DNA of 24,378 bases from Thermohalobaculum sp045106875 (GTDB lineage Bacteria; Pseudomonadota; Alphaproteobacteria; Rhodobacterales; Rhodobacteraceae), in assembly GCA_045106875.1 (NCBI GenBank), contig JBGCFK010000240.1, positions 1-24,378 of the forward strand. The letters run 5' to 3'. The position numbers and the translations under genes are program-made. Of this stretch, positions 7,710-14,810 are shown in pieces (position 1 is the first letter of the stretch; each line of letters starts with the position of its first letter). A model generated the notes under the pieces. The model saw nothing but the letters and a program-made list of their open reading frames with translations, ran no database searches and had not been told where the DNA came from.

Positions 7710-7764
7710 GTACATACGCGTGCCATACGCTTGCGTTACAGATGCCATACGCTTGCCATACGGG
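7710..7764. repeat. five 11-bp tandem units, consensus TGCCATACGCT
   Basis: Consecutive 11-base units begin at 7710, 7721, 7732, 7743 and 7754. Units two and four are identical (TGCCATACGCT). Unit five differs only in its last two bases, unit one is close, and unit three is degenerate (TGCGTTACAGA). The core CATACG recurs at 7713, 7724, 7746 and 7757, always in 11-bp steps. The period is about one turn of the helix and is not a multiple of three, so it is not a coding repeat. Confidence 0.7.
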
Positions 7765-7993
7765 GGCGACCCCGGCGGCATCGGGTTCAAAGCGCGCTTG
7801 ACGCGGTCAGTGCCCAGCGCCTTGTTGCGCGTGTCGAACCACCACCGAACGACGATTGGTCTATCGTGCGCTGGACCAGTTTTGTACCTGTCTTTCTGCA
7901 ATGCACATGCCGGGTATCAGACAACAATTGGCCTGCACACTGGAAGTCTTCGCAATGGCTCGCAATCTCGCCGCGCGGCTTGCAACTCAGTCG

Positions 7994-9070
7994 CTATGCG
8001 CTCAGCCCGCCATGTACCGTGGGCAGGTCCAGCGCCCTGAAGCCGTAGTGTCGTAACCATCTGAGATCGCTGTCAAAGAACGCCCTGAGATCCGGGATGC
8101 CGTATTTCAGCATGGCGATGCGGTCGATGCCCATGCCGAAGGCAAAGCCCTGATAGATCTGGGGGTCTATGCCGCCGTTTGTCAGCACTTTCGGGTGGAC
8201 CATGCCGGAGCCGAGGATTTCCAGCCAGTCATCGCCCTCGCCCAGCTTCAGCTGTCCGCCCGCCCAGGAACAGCGGATATCGACCTCCGCTGAAGGTTCC
8301 GTGAACGGGAAATGCGACGCGCGGAAACGCAGCTCGACCCCGTCGACTTCGAAGAAAGCCTTGCAGAACTCCTCCAGCGTCCATTTCAGCATCGCCATGT
8401 TGATGCCCTTGTCGATGACAAGTCCCTCGACCTGATGGAACATTGGCGTGTGTGTCTGGTCATAGTCCGACCGGTAGACCCGGCCGGGTGCGATGATGCG
8501 GCAGGGCGCGCCGTGTTTCTCCATATACCGGATCTGCACGGGGCTGGTGTGCGTGCGCAGGACGTTGCGTGTGCCGTCTGCGCGGGCAGCCATGTAGAAC
8601 GTGTCCATCTCGGTCCGTGCGGGGTGTTCCGCAGGGATGTTCAACGCGTCGAAATTGTACCAATCGCTGTCGATCTGCGGACCTTCCGCAACGGTAAAAC
8701 CCATATCAGCGAATATTGCGGTTAACTCGTCGGTAACCTGGCTAATAGGATGAACAGTTCCAGTATTTGCGGGCCGCGTAGGGAGTGTTACGTCTAGCCA
8801 TTCCGATTTCAGGCGCTCTTCCAGCGCGCTGTCTGCCAAAGATGCTTTGCGAGCACCTACCGCAGAGTTGATCTCGTCTTTCAGAGCGTTGAATGCGGGG
8901 CCTGCAGTCTGGCGTTCTTCAGGCGTCATCTTGCCAAGTTCGCGCATCATTAGCGCAACTTCGCCCTTCTTGCCGAGTGCAGCCACGCGCACGGCCTCGA
9001 TCGCCGCCTCGTCCGCGGCCGCTGACACCTGTTCGAGATACTTTGCCCGGATGGGCCCAAGGTCCTGCAT
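7994..9070 (-). CDS. pheS: phenylalanine--tRNA ligase alpha subunit
   Basis: The 358-residue protein is a standard-length PheS. It has an N-terminal coiled-coil tRNA-binding arm (about residues 1-90) and a class II aminoacyl-tRNA synthetase core. Key segments are 'LRTHTSPVQIRYM', motif 2 at 'ELRFRASHFPFTEPSAEVD', and motif 3 at 'GFAFGMGIDRIAMLKYGIPD' near the C-terminus. It activates phenylalanine and, with PheT, charges tRNA-Phe. The ATG at 9070 (MQDLGPIRAKYLEQ) is chosen for its GGAGGA about 8 bases upstream; the longer frame to 9142 overlaps the SGNH gene. It lies 49 bp downstream of that gene on the same strand, so it may be transcribed from the pepF promoter, its own, or both. Confidence 0.97.
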   Translation of the reverse strand: MQDLGPIRAKYLEQVSAAADEAAIEAVRVAALGKKGEVALMMRELGKMTPEERQTAGPAFNALKDEINSAVGARKASLADSALEERLKSEWLDVTLPTRPANTGTVHPISQVTDELTAIFADMGFTVAEGPQIDSDWYNFDALNIPAEHPARTEMDTFYMAARADGTRNVLRTHTSPVQIRYMEKHGAPCRIIAPGRVYRSDYDQTHTPMFHQVEGLVIDKGINMAMLKWTLEEFCKAFFEVDGVELRFRASHFPFTEPSAEVDIRCSWAGGQLKLGEGDDWLEILGSGMVHPKVLTNGGIDPQIYQGFAFGMGIDRIAMLKYGIPDLRAFFDSDLRWLRHYGFRALDLPTVHGGLSA

Positions 9071-9119
9071 GGATTTTCCTCCGCCTGCGAGCGCGGGGAT
9101 ACCATGGGCAGACGGGAAT

Positions 9120-9851
9120 TCAAGGGACAACGAAGCGCGCAATCTCGGCCAGGCGGTCTGGCAGTTTTACGCCCTTGGGCGCAACTGCGTCTACATTCTT
9201 GCCTGTGATTGCCCGAGCTAACACCAGCGCACTGAGCCAAGCGCCAGATATATTGGCATGATAGCCGTCTGCGGCATAGAGATCGATATCATCCGCCAAT
9301 AGCCAAGCTCTTCCAACTGGCGCAATCCGGTATCGTTCATCTGACGTCTCGGATCCCATTGCGTTCGCAAGATGGGCTTCAGTTTGTTCGACCATATCGA
9401 CCGCACTGCGTGGCATGCCCGGTTGACGATAGAGTTGATGATCCGCGCGGCGCGGCCATGTCGCGAAAAGGGTGGTGTTGACTGCCAAGTCATTGAAGCG
9501 GCGGATTGCGGCAAGCGATTGTGTGCGTTTCACGTGGGTTAGTGCTGATGTAGAATGGTCCTGAAGTACAAGAATACCAAAGTGTTGCGAGTCCCTGCGC
9601 GCCAGCCCCAGAGCAGCTTGCGGATCTTTTCGATCGGCCAGATACGCACCGTTCCGTGCAAACGTTTCGATATTGAAGCTGAAGCTGTCAAACCAGACAG
9701 AGTCCAGCAAACGCCGGACCATCTCGGGCACGTTGTGCTGCAATGTGAAAGAGTTTCCGACAAAGCCGATGCGGATATGCGTCGCGCTTGTCGACCCCGG
9801 AGTTGCAGTCAGGGCGGCGGCACCTGCCAGCAGATGCCGCCGGGTCAGCAT
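9120..9851 (-). CDS. exported SGNH/GDSL-family hydrolase
   Basis: The 243-residue protein begins MLTRRHLLAGAAALTATPGS, a twin-arginine-like signal, so export is likely. The mature protein opens with 'IRIGFVGNSFT' (block I of SGNH hydrolases, Ser34). 'DGYHANISGAWLSALVLA' near 195-212 supplies the catalytic Asp195 and His198 of block V. Such enzymes are esterases or carbohydrate deacetylases; the substrate cannot be told. The ATG at 9851 overlaps the pepF stop as TGATG, a strong sign of translational coupling. A TTG one codon earlier is less likely. By eye the gene is poorer in GC than pepF and pheS on either side, which may mean later acquisition. Confidence 0.8.
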   Translation of the reverse strand: MLTRRHLLAGAAALTATPGSTSATHIRIGFVGNSFTLQHNVPEMVRRLLDSVWFDSFSFNIETFARNGAYLADRKDPQAALGLARRDSQHFGILVLQDHSTSALTHVKRTQSLAAIRRFNDLAVNTTLFATWPRRADHQLYRQPGMPRSAVDMVEQTEAHLANAMGSETSDERYRIAPVGRAWLLADDIDLYAADGYHANISGAWLSALVLARAITGKNVDAVAPKGVKLPDRLAEIARFVVP

Positions 9852-11689
9852 CAATCCATGCTTTCCAATTCGTCGATCATGCTGGCGATCAGCGACAGGC
9901 CTTTGTCCCAGAACGCGGGGTCGGACGCGTCCAGTCCAAAGGGTGCGAGCAGTTCCTTGTGGTGGAGGGTGCCGCCCGCGGCGAGCATCTCGAAGTATTT
10001 GTCCTGAAAGCCGGGGTCTCCCTGCTCGTAAACGGCATAAAGCGCGTTCACCAGCCCATCGCCGAACGCATACGCATAGACGTAGAACGGCGAGTGGATG
10101 AAGTGTGGGATATAGGCCCAGAACGTGCTGTATTCCTCGGGCAAATGCACCGAGGGACCAAGGCTTTCGGTCTGTACAGCCATCCAGATCTCACCGATCT
10201 GCGCAGAAGTCAGCTCGCCCTCGCGTCGGGCTGCATGGATGCGGCGTTCGAATTCGTAGAAGGCGATCTGGCACACGACCGTGTTGATCATGTCCTCCAC
10301 CTTGCCCGCCAGCATCGTCTTGCGGGTGCGCGTGTCTGGCGCGGCGTCCAGCATCTTGCGGAAGGTGAGCATCTCGCCAAACACACTGGCGGTCTCGGCC
10401 AGCGTCAGCGGCGTGCGTGACAACAACTCTCCCTGACCGGCTGCGAGCCGCTGGTGCACGCCATGGCCCAGTTCATGCGCCAGGGTCATCACGTCGCGTG
10501 GCTTGCCGAGATAATTCAGCATCACGTAAGGGTGCACATCCGTCACGGTCGGATGCGCAAACGCACCAGGAGCCTTGCCCGGCTTCACGCCCGCATCGAT
10601 CCAGCCTCGATCAAAGAACGGCTCGGCCCGTTCGGCCATCTTCGGCGCGAACCCTGCATAGGCGTCGAGTACCGTCTTCCGCGCGTCAGTCCACGTTACC
10701 GTCCGGTCATCCGAGTCAGGCAGAGGGGCGTTGCGATCCCAGTATTCGAGCCGTTCCAGTCCCAGCCACTTCGCTTTCATGGCGTAGTATCGGTGCGAGA
10801 GGCGGGGTGAGGCGGCCTGCACGGCCTCGCGAAGCGCGTCCACCACCTCGGCCTCTACCTGGTTCGCCATATGGCGACCGGCATCGGGGGTCGGCAGATT
10901 GCGCCAGCGGTCCTCTACTTCCTTCTCCTTCGCGAGCGTATTGGTGATCCTTGAGAACAATGCGATGTTCTTGCCAAGCACCCCGGCAACTGCGCGGCCA
11001 CCGGCTTCGCGTTTGCCCCGGTCGGTGTCCGAGAGCAGGTTCAGCGTGGCCTCCAGCCCCATGGGGGCATCGAAGCCTTCGACATCGAACTCCAACCCCG
11101 CCATGGTCTCGTCGAAAAGCCGGTTCCATGCGGAGGCTCCCACAACCGATTGGTCATGCAGGAACTTCTCCAGCTCGTCCGAGAGCTGATAGGGAGCCAT
11201 CGCGCGCAACCGGTCGAGCCATGGCTTGTAGCGGCGCAAGGCAGCAGACTCGTCGAAGCGCTTCGCAACATGATCTTCCGGCAGTTTATTCAACTCCAGG
11301 CCAAAGAAGACCATCGGGTTCGTCAGATCGGTGACCTTGCCTTGCATGTCGCCCATGAACTTGGCGCGTTCAGGGTCTTGCGTGTTCTGCTGATAGAGCA
11401 GCCCCGCAAAGGACATGATCCGCCCCAACACCCGGTCTATATCCTCGTAGGCGCGGATCGCAGTCGCAAGCCCGTCACCGTCCAGATCCGCGAGTTTGCC
11501 TTCGTAGGTTGTCGCGAACGCCTGGCACGCTTCGGTCATCTGCGTCAGATCACGGGCCAGTTCTTCGGCATCCATCCCGGCATAAAGGTCATCGAGGTTC
11601 CATTCCGGCAGGTCGCCGAGCGCAGCGGATGCAGCATCGGCGGTATCTCGCACGGGCACATGATCAAGGGCGAGGCGGGGAAGTAACAT
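9851..11689 (-). CDS. pepF: M3 family oligoendopeptidase F
   Basis: The 612-residue cytoplasmic metallopeptidase shows the PepF/M3 zinc site 'TLAHELGHGVHQRL'. HELGH is at 405-409, giving two zinc-binding histidines and the catalytic glutamate. The third ligand is Glu432 in 'LTLAETASVFGE'. The N-terminal half is the helical oligopeptidase F domain, the C-terminal half the peptidase M3 domain. The enzyme trims short peptides inside the cell. The length is normal for the alphaproteobacterial PepF type. The ATG at 11689 follows a GGAG 7 bases upstream. The gene is translationally coupled to the downstream SGNH hydrolase. No signal peptide is seen. Confidence 0.95.
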   Translation of the reverse strand: MLLPRLALDHVPVRDTADAASAALGDLPEWNLDDLYAGMDAEELARDLTQMTEACQAFATTYEGKLADLDGDGLATAIRAYEDIDRVLGRIMSFAGLLYQQNTQDPERAKFMGDMQGKVTDLTNPMVFFGLELNKLPEDHVAKRFDESAALRRYKPWLDRLRAMAPYQLSDELEKFLHDQSVVGASAWNRLFDETMAGLEFDVEGFDAPMGLEATLNLLSDTDRGKREAGGRAVAGVLGKNIALFSRITNTLAKEKEVEDRWRNLPTPDAGRHMANQVEAEVVDALREAVQAASPRLSHRYYAMKAKWLGLERLEYWDRNAPLPDSDDRTVTWTDARKTVLDAYAGFAPKMAERAEPFFDRGWIDAGVKPGKAPGAFAHPTVTDVHPYVMLNYLGKPRDVMTLAHELGHGVHQRLAAGQGELLSRTPLTLAETASVFGEMLTFRKMLDAAPDTRTRKTMLAGKVEDMINTVVCQIAFYEFERRIHAARREGELTSAQIGEIWMAVQTESLGPSVHLPEEYSTFWAYIPHFIHSPFYVYAYAFGDGLVNALYAVYEQGDPGFQDKYFEMLAAGGTLHHKELLAPFGLDASDPAFWDKGLSLIASMIDELESMD

Positions 11690-11806
11690 GAGTTGGCTCC
11701 ATGGATCGGGTTGTGCGGCAGAGGTGAGGCTGGTCCACGCCTCTTTCTAGGAAAGATTTGCGGACAGCGCCCTGAGGAATTTGTCGCGCTTGTCGTGCGG
11801 CAGGAC

Positions 11807-12130
11807 TCAGAGGTCGATTGTGCCGCCTTCTGCCTCGGGTTTATCCGGTTCCGGGGCGCGATAGTCCGGGGCATCAGAGCGCCTGCGTATGATGATGTCG
11901 CCATTCGACAGCACTTCTGGCAGGTCATAGTGGCGCGGATCATCAATTGCACTGAAGGCGCCGAGGAACTTCATTGTCTCATCCAGCGCGTCGTCCAGAG
12001 CAGGCTTCATTTCGTCCAAGAGACCACGCAGGGTTTCTTGCAACCTGTCTTCCATCGTGGATGTCTCGTCTGCCGCGACAGGCGTTGCAGATAGAAGTGT
12101 TGCAATCAGAATTGCGTGCAGGGTGCGCAT
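11807..12130 (-). CDS. small periplasmic protein, conserved hypothetical
   Basis: The 107-residue protein has a signal peptide (MRTLHAILIATLLSATPVAA, with cleavage expected before DETST). An acidic, helix-prone central part follows ('DRLQETLRGLLDEMKPALDD', 'LGAFSAIDDPRHYDLPEVL'), then the distinctive 'NGDIIIRRRSDAPDY' and a Pro/Glu-rich tail. From memory, this pattern is seen in small Rhodobacterales proteins sometimes labelled 'AAA+ family ATPase'. No Walker motif is present here, so that label would be wrong. The ATG at 12130 has a GGAGG 5 bases upstream; the longer frame would place the signal peptide internally. An 18-bp dyad sits 33 bp upstream of the start. The function is unknown. Confidence 0.8.
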   Translation of the reverse strand: MRTLHAILIATLLSATPVAADETSTMEDRLQETLRGLLDEMKPALDDALDETMKFLGAFSAIDDPRHYDLPEVLSNGDIIIRRRSDAPDYRAPEPDKPEAEGGTIDL

Positions 12131-12162
12131 CAGTGCCTCCTTTGCTCCCAATGATGTGGGGA

Positions 12163-12180
12163 TTGCAGTCAGTACTGCAA
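12163..12180. promoter_or_regulatory. 18-bp dyad, candidate operator
   Basis: TTGCAGT (12163-12169) and ACTGCAA (12174-12180) are perfect inverted repeats separated by 4 bases. The site lies 33 bp upstream of the small periplasmic gene and just past the terminator of the OmpA-domain lipoprotein. A weak minus-strand promoter (TTGCAG, 18 bp, CATCAT) overlaps it, so a regulator bound here could control the small gene. Confidence 0.45.
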
Positions 12181-12185
12181 GGCAC

Positions 12186-12222
12186 AAACGAAAACCGCCC
12201 CGCGATTTTCAGCGCGGGGCGG
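12186..12222 (-). terminator. Rho-independent terminator of the OmpA-domain lipoprotein gene
   Basis: CCGCCCCGCG (12195-12204) pairs perfectly with CGCGGGGCGG (12213-12222) across an 8-base loop. On the minus strand the stem is followed by TTTTCGTTT. It starts 24 bp past the stop of the lipoprotein gene. Confidence 0.88.
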
Positions 12223-12246
12223 CCTGATTAGGTCAGTATTCTCGAA

Positions 12247-13077
12247 TTACTTCGAGAGACCGATTTCAACACGGCGGTTGAGTGGTTCACGCACGTTGTC
12301 GTTCGTGGCACGAGCCAAGTCAGCCTCACCGCGGCCGGCAAGTGTCATGCCGCCAGCAGGAATGCCACGCTGTACCAGGGCATTGGCCACGCGGCGCGCA
12401 CGACGCTCGGACAGACCCTGGTTGTAGTTAGCCGAACCGACGGTGTCGGCGTGGCCAACGATCGACAATGCGGTCGCGCCCATGCCTTGGACTGCAGACA
12501 CCACTTCATCCAGCGTCGCGCGTGCACGATCTGTCAGGTTGGTGCGGTTGAAGCCGAAGTAGACGATAAAGTTGCCTGTCGGTGCAACACCGGCACAAGC
12601 TTGGAGAGCTTCGTCAAGCAGAGCGCGTGCATCAGCGGGTGTGATGCAGAACGCGTCACCGCCACGGAGAGCTTCAAGGTACTGATCCCACATTGCCTGT
12701 GCGCGTGCACATTCGGCGGGACGTGCGCCCTTGTTCTCCGAAATCGCTGCGACGACCTGCTGGTAGAGACCGGTAGCATCACCACCGACGCCCAGCTGCT
12801 CTGGCGCCCATGGAGCTGGTTCTACACCCGATTCTGCTTGCTTAGCCTTGGCGATGTAAGCAGTCGAGTTCCGCCAGCGTACGTCGCGGAATGCCGCGCG
12901 ACGACCGACTTCAGTATATTCTTTGGCAAGCGCGCCAGTGAAGCCAGCGCCTCCATGGTCAGCCTTCAGGTAGCGCTCGGCGCCGAATGTCGCACCAAGC
13001 GACGAACCTGGCAGCTGATTGCATGCTGCAAGGGCCACCGCCGCTGTGCCCAGCATCAAACGAGTTACAATCATCAT
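12247..13077 (-). CDS. OmpA-domain outer-membrane lipoprotein
   Basis: The 276-residue protein starts MMIVTRLMLGTAAVALAACN. The LAAC lipobox puts the lipidated cysteine at 19. A variable region of about 140 residues follows, then an OmpA C-terminal domain at about 168-275. Peptidoglycan-contact motifs are 'LSIVGHADTVGSANYNQGLS' (Asp211) followed by 'ERRARRVANAL', and it ends 'NVREPLNRRVEIGLSK'. It should be anchored in the outer membrane and bind diaminopimelate in the cell wall, like Pal-type lipoproteins. There is no tol cluster, so it is not the canonical Pal. Two in-frame ATGs sit at 13077 and 13074 with GGAGAGAGGG directly upstream. The longer frame to 13215 has no signal. It has its own terminator and diverges from the sigma-54 regulator. 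Confidence 0.9.
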   Translation of the reverse strand: MMIVTRLMLGTAAVALAACNQLPGSSLGATFGAERYLKADHGGAGFTGALAKEYTEVGRRAAFRDVRWRNSTAYIAKAKQAESGVEPAPWAPEQLGVGGDATGLYQQVVAAISENKGARPAECARAQAMWDQYLEALRGGDAFCITPADARALLDEALQACAGVAPTGNFIVYFGFNRTNLTDRARATLDEVVSAVQGMGATALSIVGHADTVGSANYNQGLSERRARRVANALVQRGIPAGGMTLAGRGEADLARATNDNVREPLNRRVEIGLSK

Positions 13078-13381
13078 CCCTCTCTCCGTTTTCTCGGATG
13101 GACTGCGTTTTACACATGCCCAAAGTTGCCTGTACCGGCCGAAGCCAATTTGCACAATTCCTCTCGCACGAAAGTGCCGAAACCTCAATCGAGTGAACGG
13201 GAAAACTGCATACAAGAACGTACTTTATCGGCGCCGGTGCACATTAACAACACTCTTCGTATCGGTTTTCGTCTGTTTGGTTGCGAGTTGAATAAATTGC
13301 ACAGTTTCGCCGGTGACGAAAAATCAACCTCAATGACGTTAGGTGACCGCTGTTTGTGTATGATTGTGTGGAAATTACGAG
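13078..13381. promoter_or_regulatory. 304-bp divergent regulatory region
   Basis: This gene-free region separates the OmpA-domain lipoprotein (-) from the sigma-54 activator (+) and is visibly richer in A+T than its surroundings. A good -10 hexamer, TATGAT, is at 13359-13364, only 17 bp before the activator's ATG, so the leader would be very short; no good -35 precedes it. GGTGAC occurs at 13312-13317 and 13342-13347. TGAC cores lie at 13314, 13334 and 13344, that is 20 and 10 bp apart. No convincing promoter was found for the lipoprotein. Confidence 0.4.
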
Positions 13382-14806
13382 ATGTCAGCGCGTATCCTAG
13401 TCGTGGATGATGACCCGCAGCAGCGTCGGTATGTCTCGGCGATTCTGCAGGCTGCCGGCCATGACGTGACTGTTCTCGACGGCGGAGCAGGTGTTGTAGA
13501 CGTGCTGAAGGGAACGGTGCCGACGCACAATCTAGTGCTGCTTGATCTGCAAATGCCGGGCATGGACGGCATTGCGGTTTTGCAGGAGATGCAGAAGGCC
13601 GAGCTACGTCAACCTGTGCTGGTGCTGACTGCGGACGGCTCTATCAGTCGGGCGGTAGAGGCCATGCGGGCCGGTGCAAGCGATTTTCTAATAAAACCTG
13701 CCGGCCCGGAGCGGCTGGAAGTCTCAATACGCAATGCTTTGGCCATGTCTGACCTTACTTCCGAAGTGCGCAGGCTCTCGAAGGCCGAGGAAAATCGCTT
13801 GTCGTTTGACGATCTGGTTGCGGTCGCGGCGCCCACGCGCGAGGCCATTTCCATGGCCAAACGAGGTGCGCGTTCGGATATTCCGGTTCTGATCGAAGGC
13901 GATTCTGGCACCGGGAAAGAGATCTTTGCCAGAGCCATGCATGGCTCCAGTGAGCGATCTGGCGAACCGTTTGTTGCGGTAAATTGCGGTGCACTGCCTG
14001 CACAACTGGTTGAGTCGATCCTGTTTGGGCACGAAAAGGGAGCGTTCACAGGAGCAACTTCAAAACGCGCCGGGCTTTTCCAAGAGGCAACGGGTGGTAC
14101 GCTGTTTCTCGATGAAGTGGGCGAGTTGCCGCTGGAGGCACAAGTCAAACTGCTACGCGCGATCCAGACTGGCGAAGTGGATCCCGTCGGTGCCACGCAG
14201 CCGGTGAAAGTGGATATCCGAATCATTTCGGCTACAAACCGTGACCTGAAGCAGATGATCGCGGACGGGACATTCCGCGAAGATCTCTACTACCGCCTGA
14301 GTGTCTTTCCGCTACAGTTGCCATCTCTGCGGGAACGCAAGGAAGATCTGCCCGGCCTGAGTCGCATGTTCCTGAAACGCTTTGCCGCGGCTGAAGGGAT
14401 TCCTGTCGAAGGCTTCACGCAATCCGCGATCGAGGCGATTGCCCGCGCGCCGTGGCCAGGAAACGTTCGGCAACTGGAAAACACGATACACAGGGCTGTT
14501 GTCATGGCAGACAGCCATCTGGTCAAAGCGTCCGATCTGCATGGTCTGGGGGCAGCAGAAGTTGCGATTAGCGTGGCTGTGAACCCCGCTGCGGGACGTG
14601 TTGACGAGGAAAGTGCAGTTGATCCATTCCTCCGCGATGATGGCCACGTGAAACGCTTGCTCGAGATTGAGGCGGAGGCCATTTCCAGGGCGCTGTCGGT
14701 CTATCGAGGACGGATGAGCGAGACGGCGCGGCGGTTGGGTATCGGCCGCTCGACGCTGTACCGCAAGATTGACGAGTTACAGATCGACAAATACGGAATG
14801 CACTGA
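13382..14806 (+). CDS. NtrC-type sigma-54-dependent response regulator
   Basis: The 474-residue protein has three parts. A receiver domain (about 1-120) has acidic residues Asp10 and Asp11, phospho-acceptor Asp55, Thr83 and Lys105. A sigma-54 AAA+ domain (about 145-375) has Walker A GDSGTGKE at 173-180, an intact GAFTGA loop at 220-225 that contacts sigma-54, and Walker B 'LFLDE' at 241-245. A Fis-type helix-turn-helix is at about 430-468 ('ETARRLGIGRSTLYRKIDEL'). When phosphorylated it should bind upstream elements and drive open-complex formation by RpoN polymerase. No sensor kinase gene is near, so its partner is unknown. The ATG at 13382 begins the receiver fold, with little ribosome-binding sequence before it; a TTG at 13364 is a weaker choice. 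It converges on the next gene with 4 bp between stops. Confidence 0.93.
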   Translation: MSARILVVDDDPQQRRYVSAILQAAGHDVTVLDGGAGVVDVLKGTVPTHNLVLLDLQMPGMDGIAVLQEMQKAELRQPVLVLTADGSISRAVEAMRAGASDFLIKPAGPERLEVSIRNALAMSDLTSEVRRLSKAEENRLSFDDLVAVAAPTREAISMAKRGARSDIPVLIEGDSGTGKEIFARAMHGSSERSGEPFVAVNCGALPAQLVESILFGHEKGAFTGATSKRAGLFQEATGGTLFLDEVGELPLEAQVKLLRAIQTGEVDPVGATQPVKVDIRIISATNRDLKQMIADGTFREDLYYRLSVFPLQLPSLRERKEDLPGLSRMFLKRFAAAEGIPVEGFTQSAIEAIARAPWPGNVRQLENTIHRAVVMADSHLVKASDLHGLGAAEVAISVAVNPAAGRVDEESAVDPFLRDDGHVKRLLEIEAEAISRALSVYRGRMSETARRLGIGRSTLYRKIDELQIDKYGMH

Positions 14807-14810
14807 GCAG

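Larger units (their letters stand above)
7539..7993. other. 455-bp gene-free stretch between convergent genes
   Basis: This gap lies between the stop of the secreted 104-aa gene (+) and the stop of pheS (-). It holds the stacked terminator hairpins (7547-7626) and an 11-bp tandem repeat (7710-7764). Nothing else convincing is visible in about 7765-7993. Open frames crossing it on both strands start without ribosome binding sites, run through the hairpins or repeats, and resemble no known family. No terminator with a T-run is apparent for pheS on the minus strand. Confidence 0.6.

Noticed and set aside
7770..7810. GGTTCAAA near 7784 as a possible tRNA T-loop
   Set aside because: No cloverleaf stems can be formed around it.
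7575..7901. Open frame of 108 codons on the minus strand in the pheS/pheT gap
   Set aside because: It runs through the terminator hairpins and the 11-bp repeat, has no ribosome binding site, and resembles no family; a chance frame in GC-rich DNA is more likely.
7642..8056. Overlapping plus-strand open frames after the stacked hairpins
   Set aside because: Three frames are open at once over the same bases and run into pheS on the other strand, which is typical of shadow frames.
13166..13179. Minus-strand CGGCACTTTCGTGC resembling a sigma-54 promoter before the OmpA-domain lipoprotein
   Set aside because: The GG and GC elements are 9 rather than 10 bases apart, and sigma-54 promoters tolerate this spacing change poorly.
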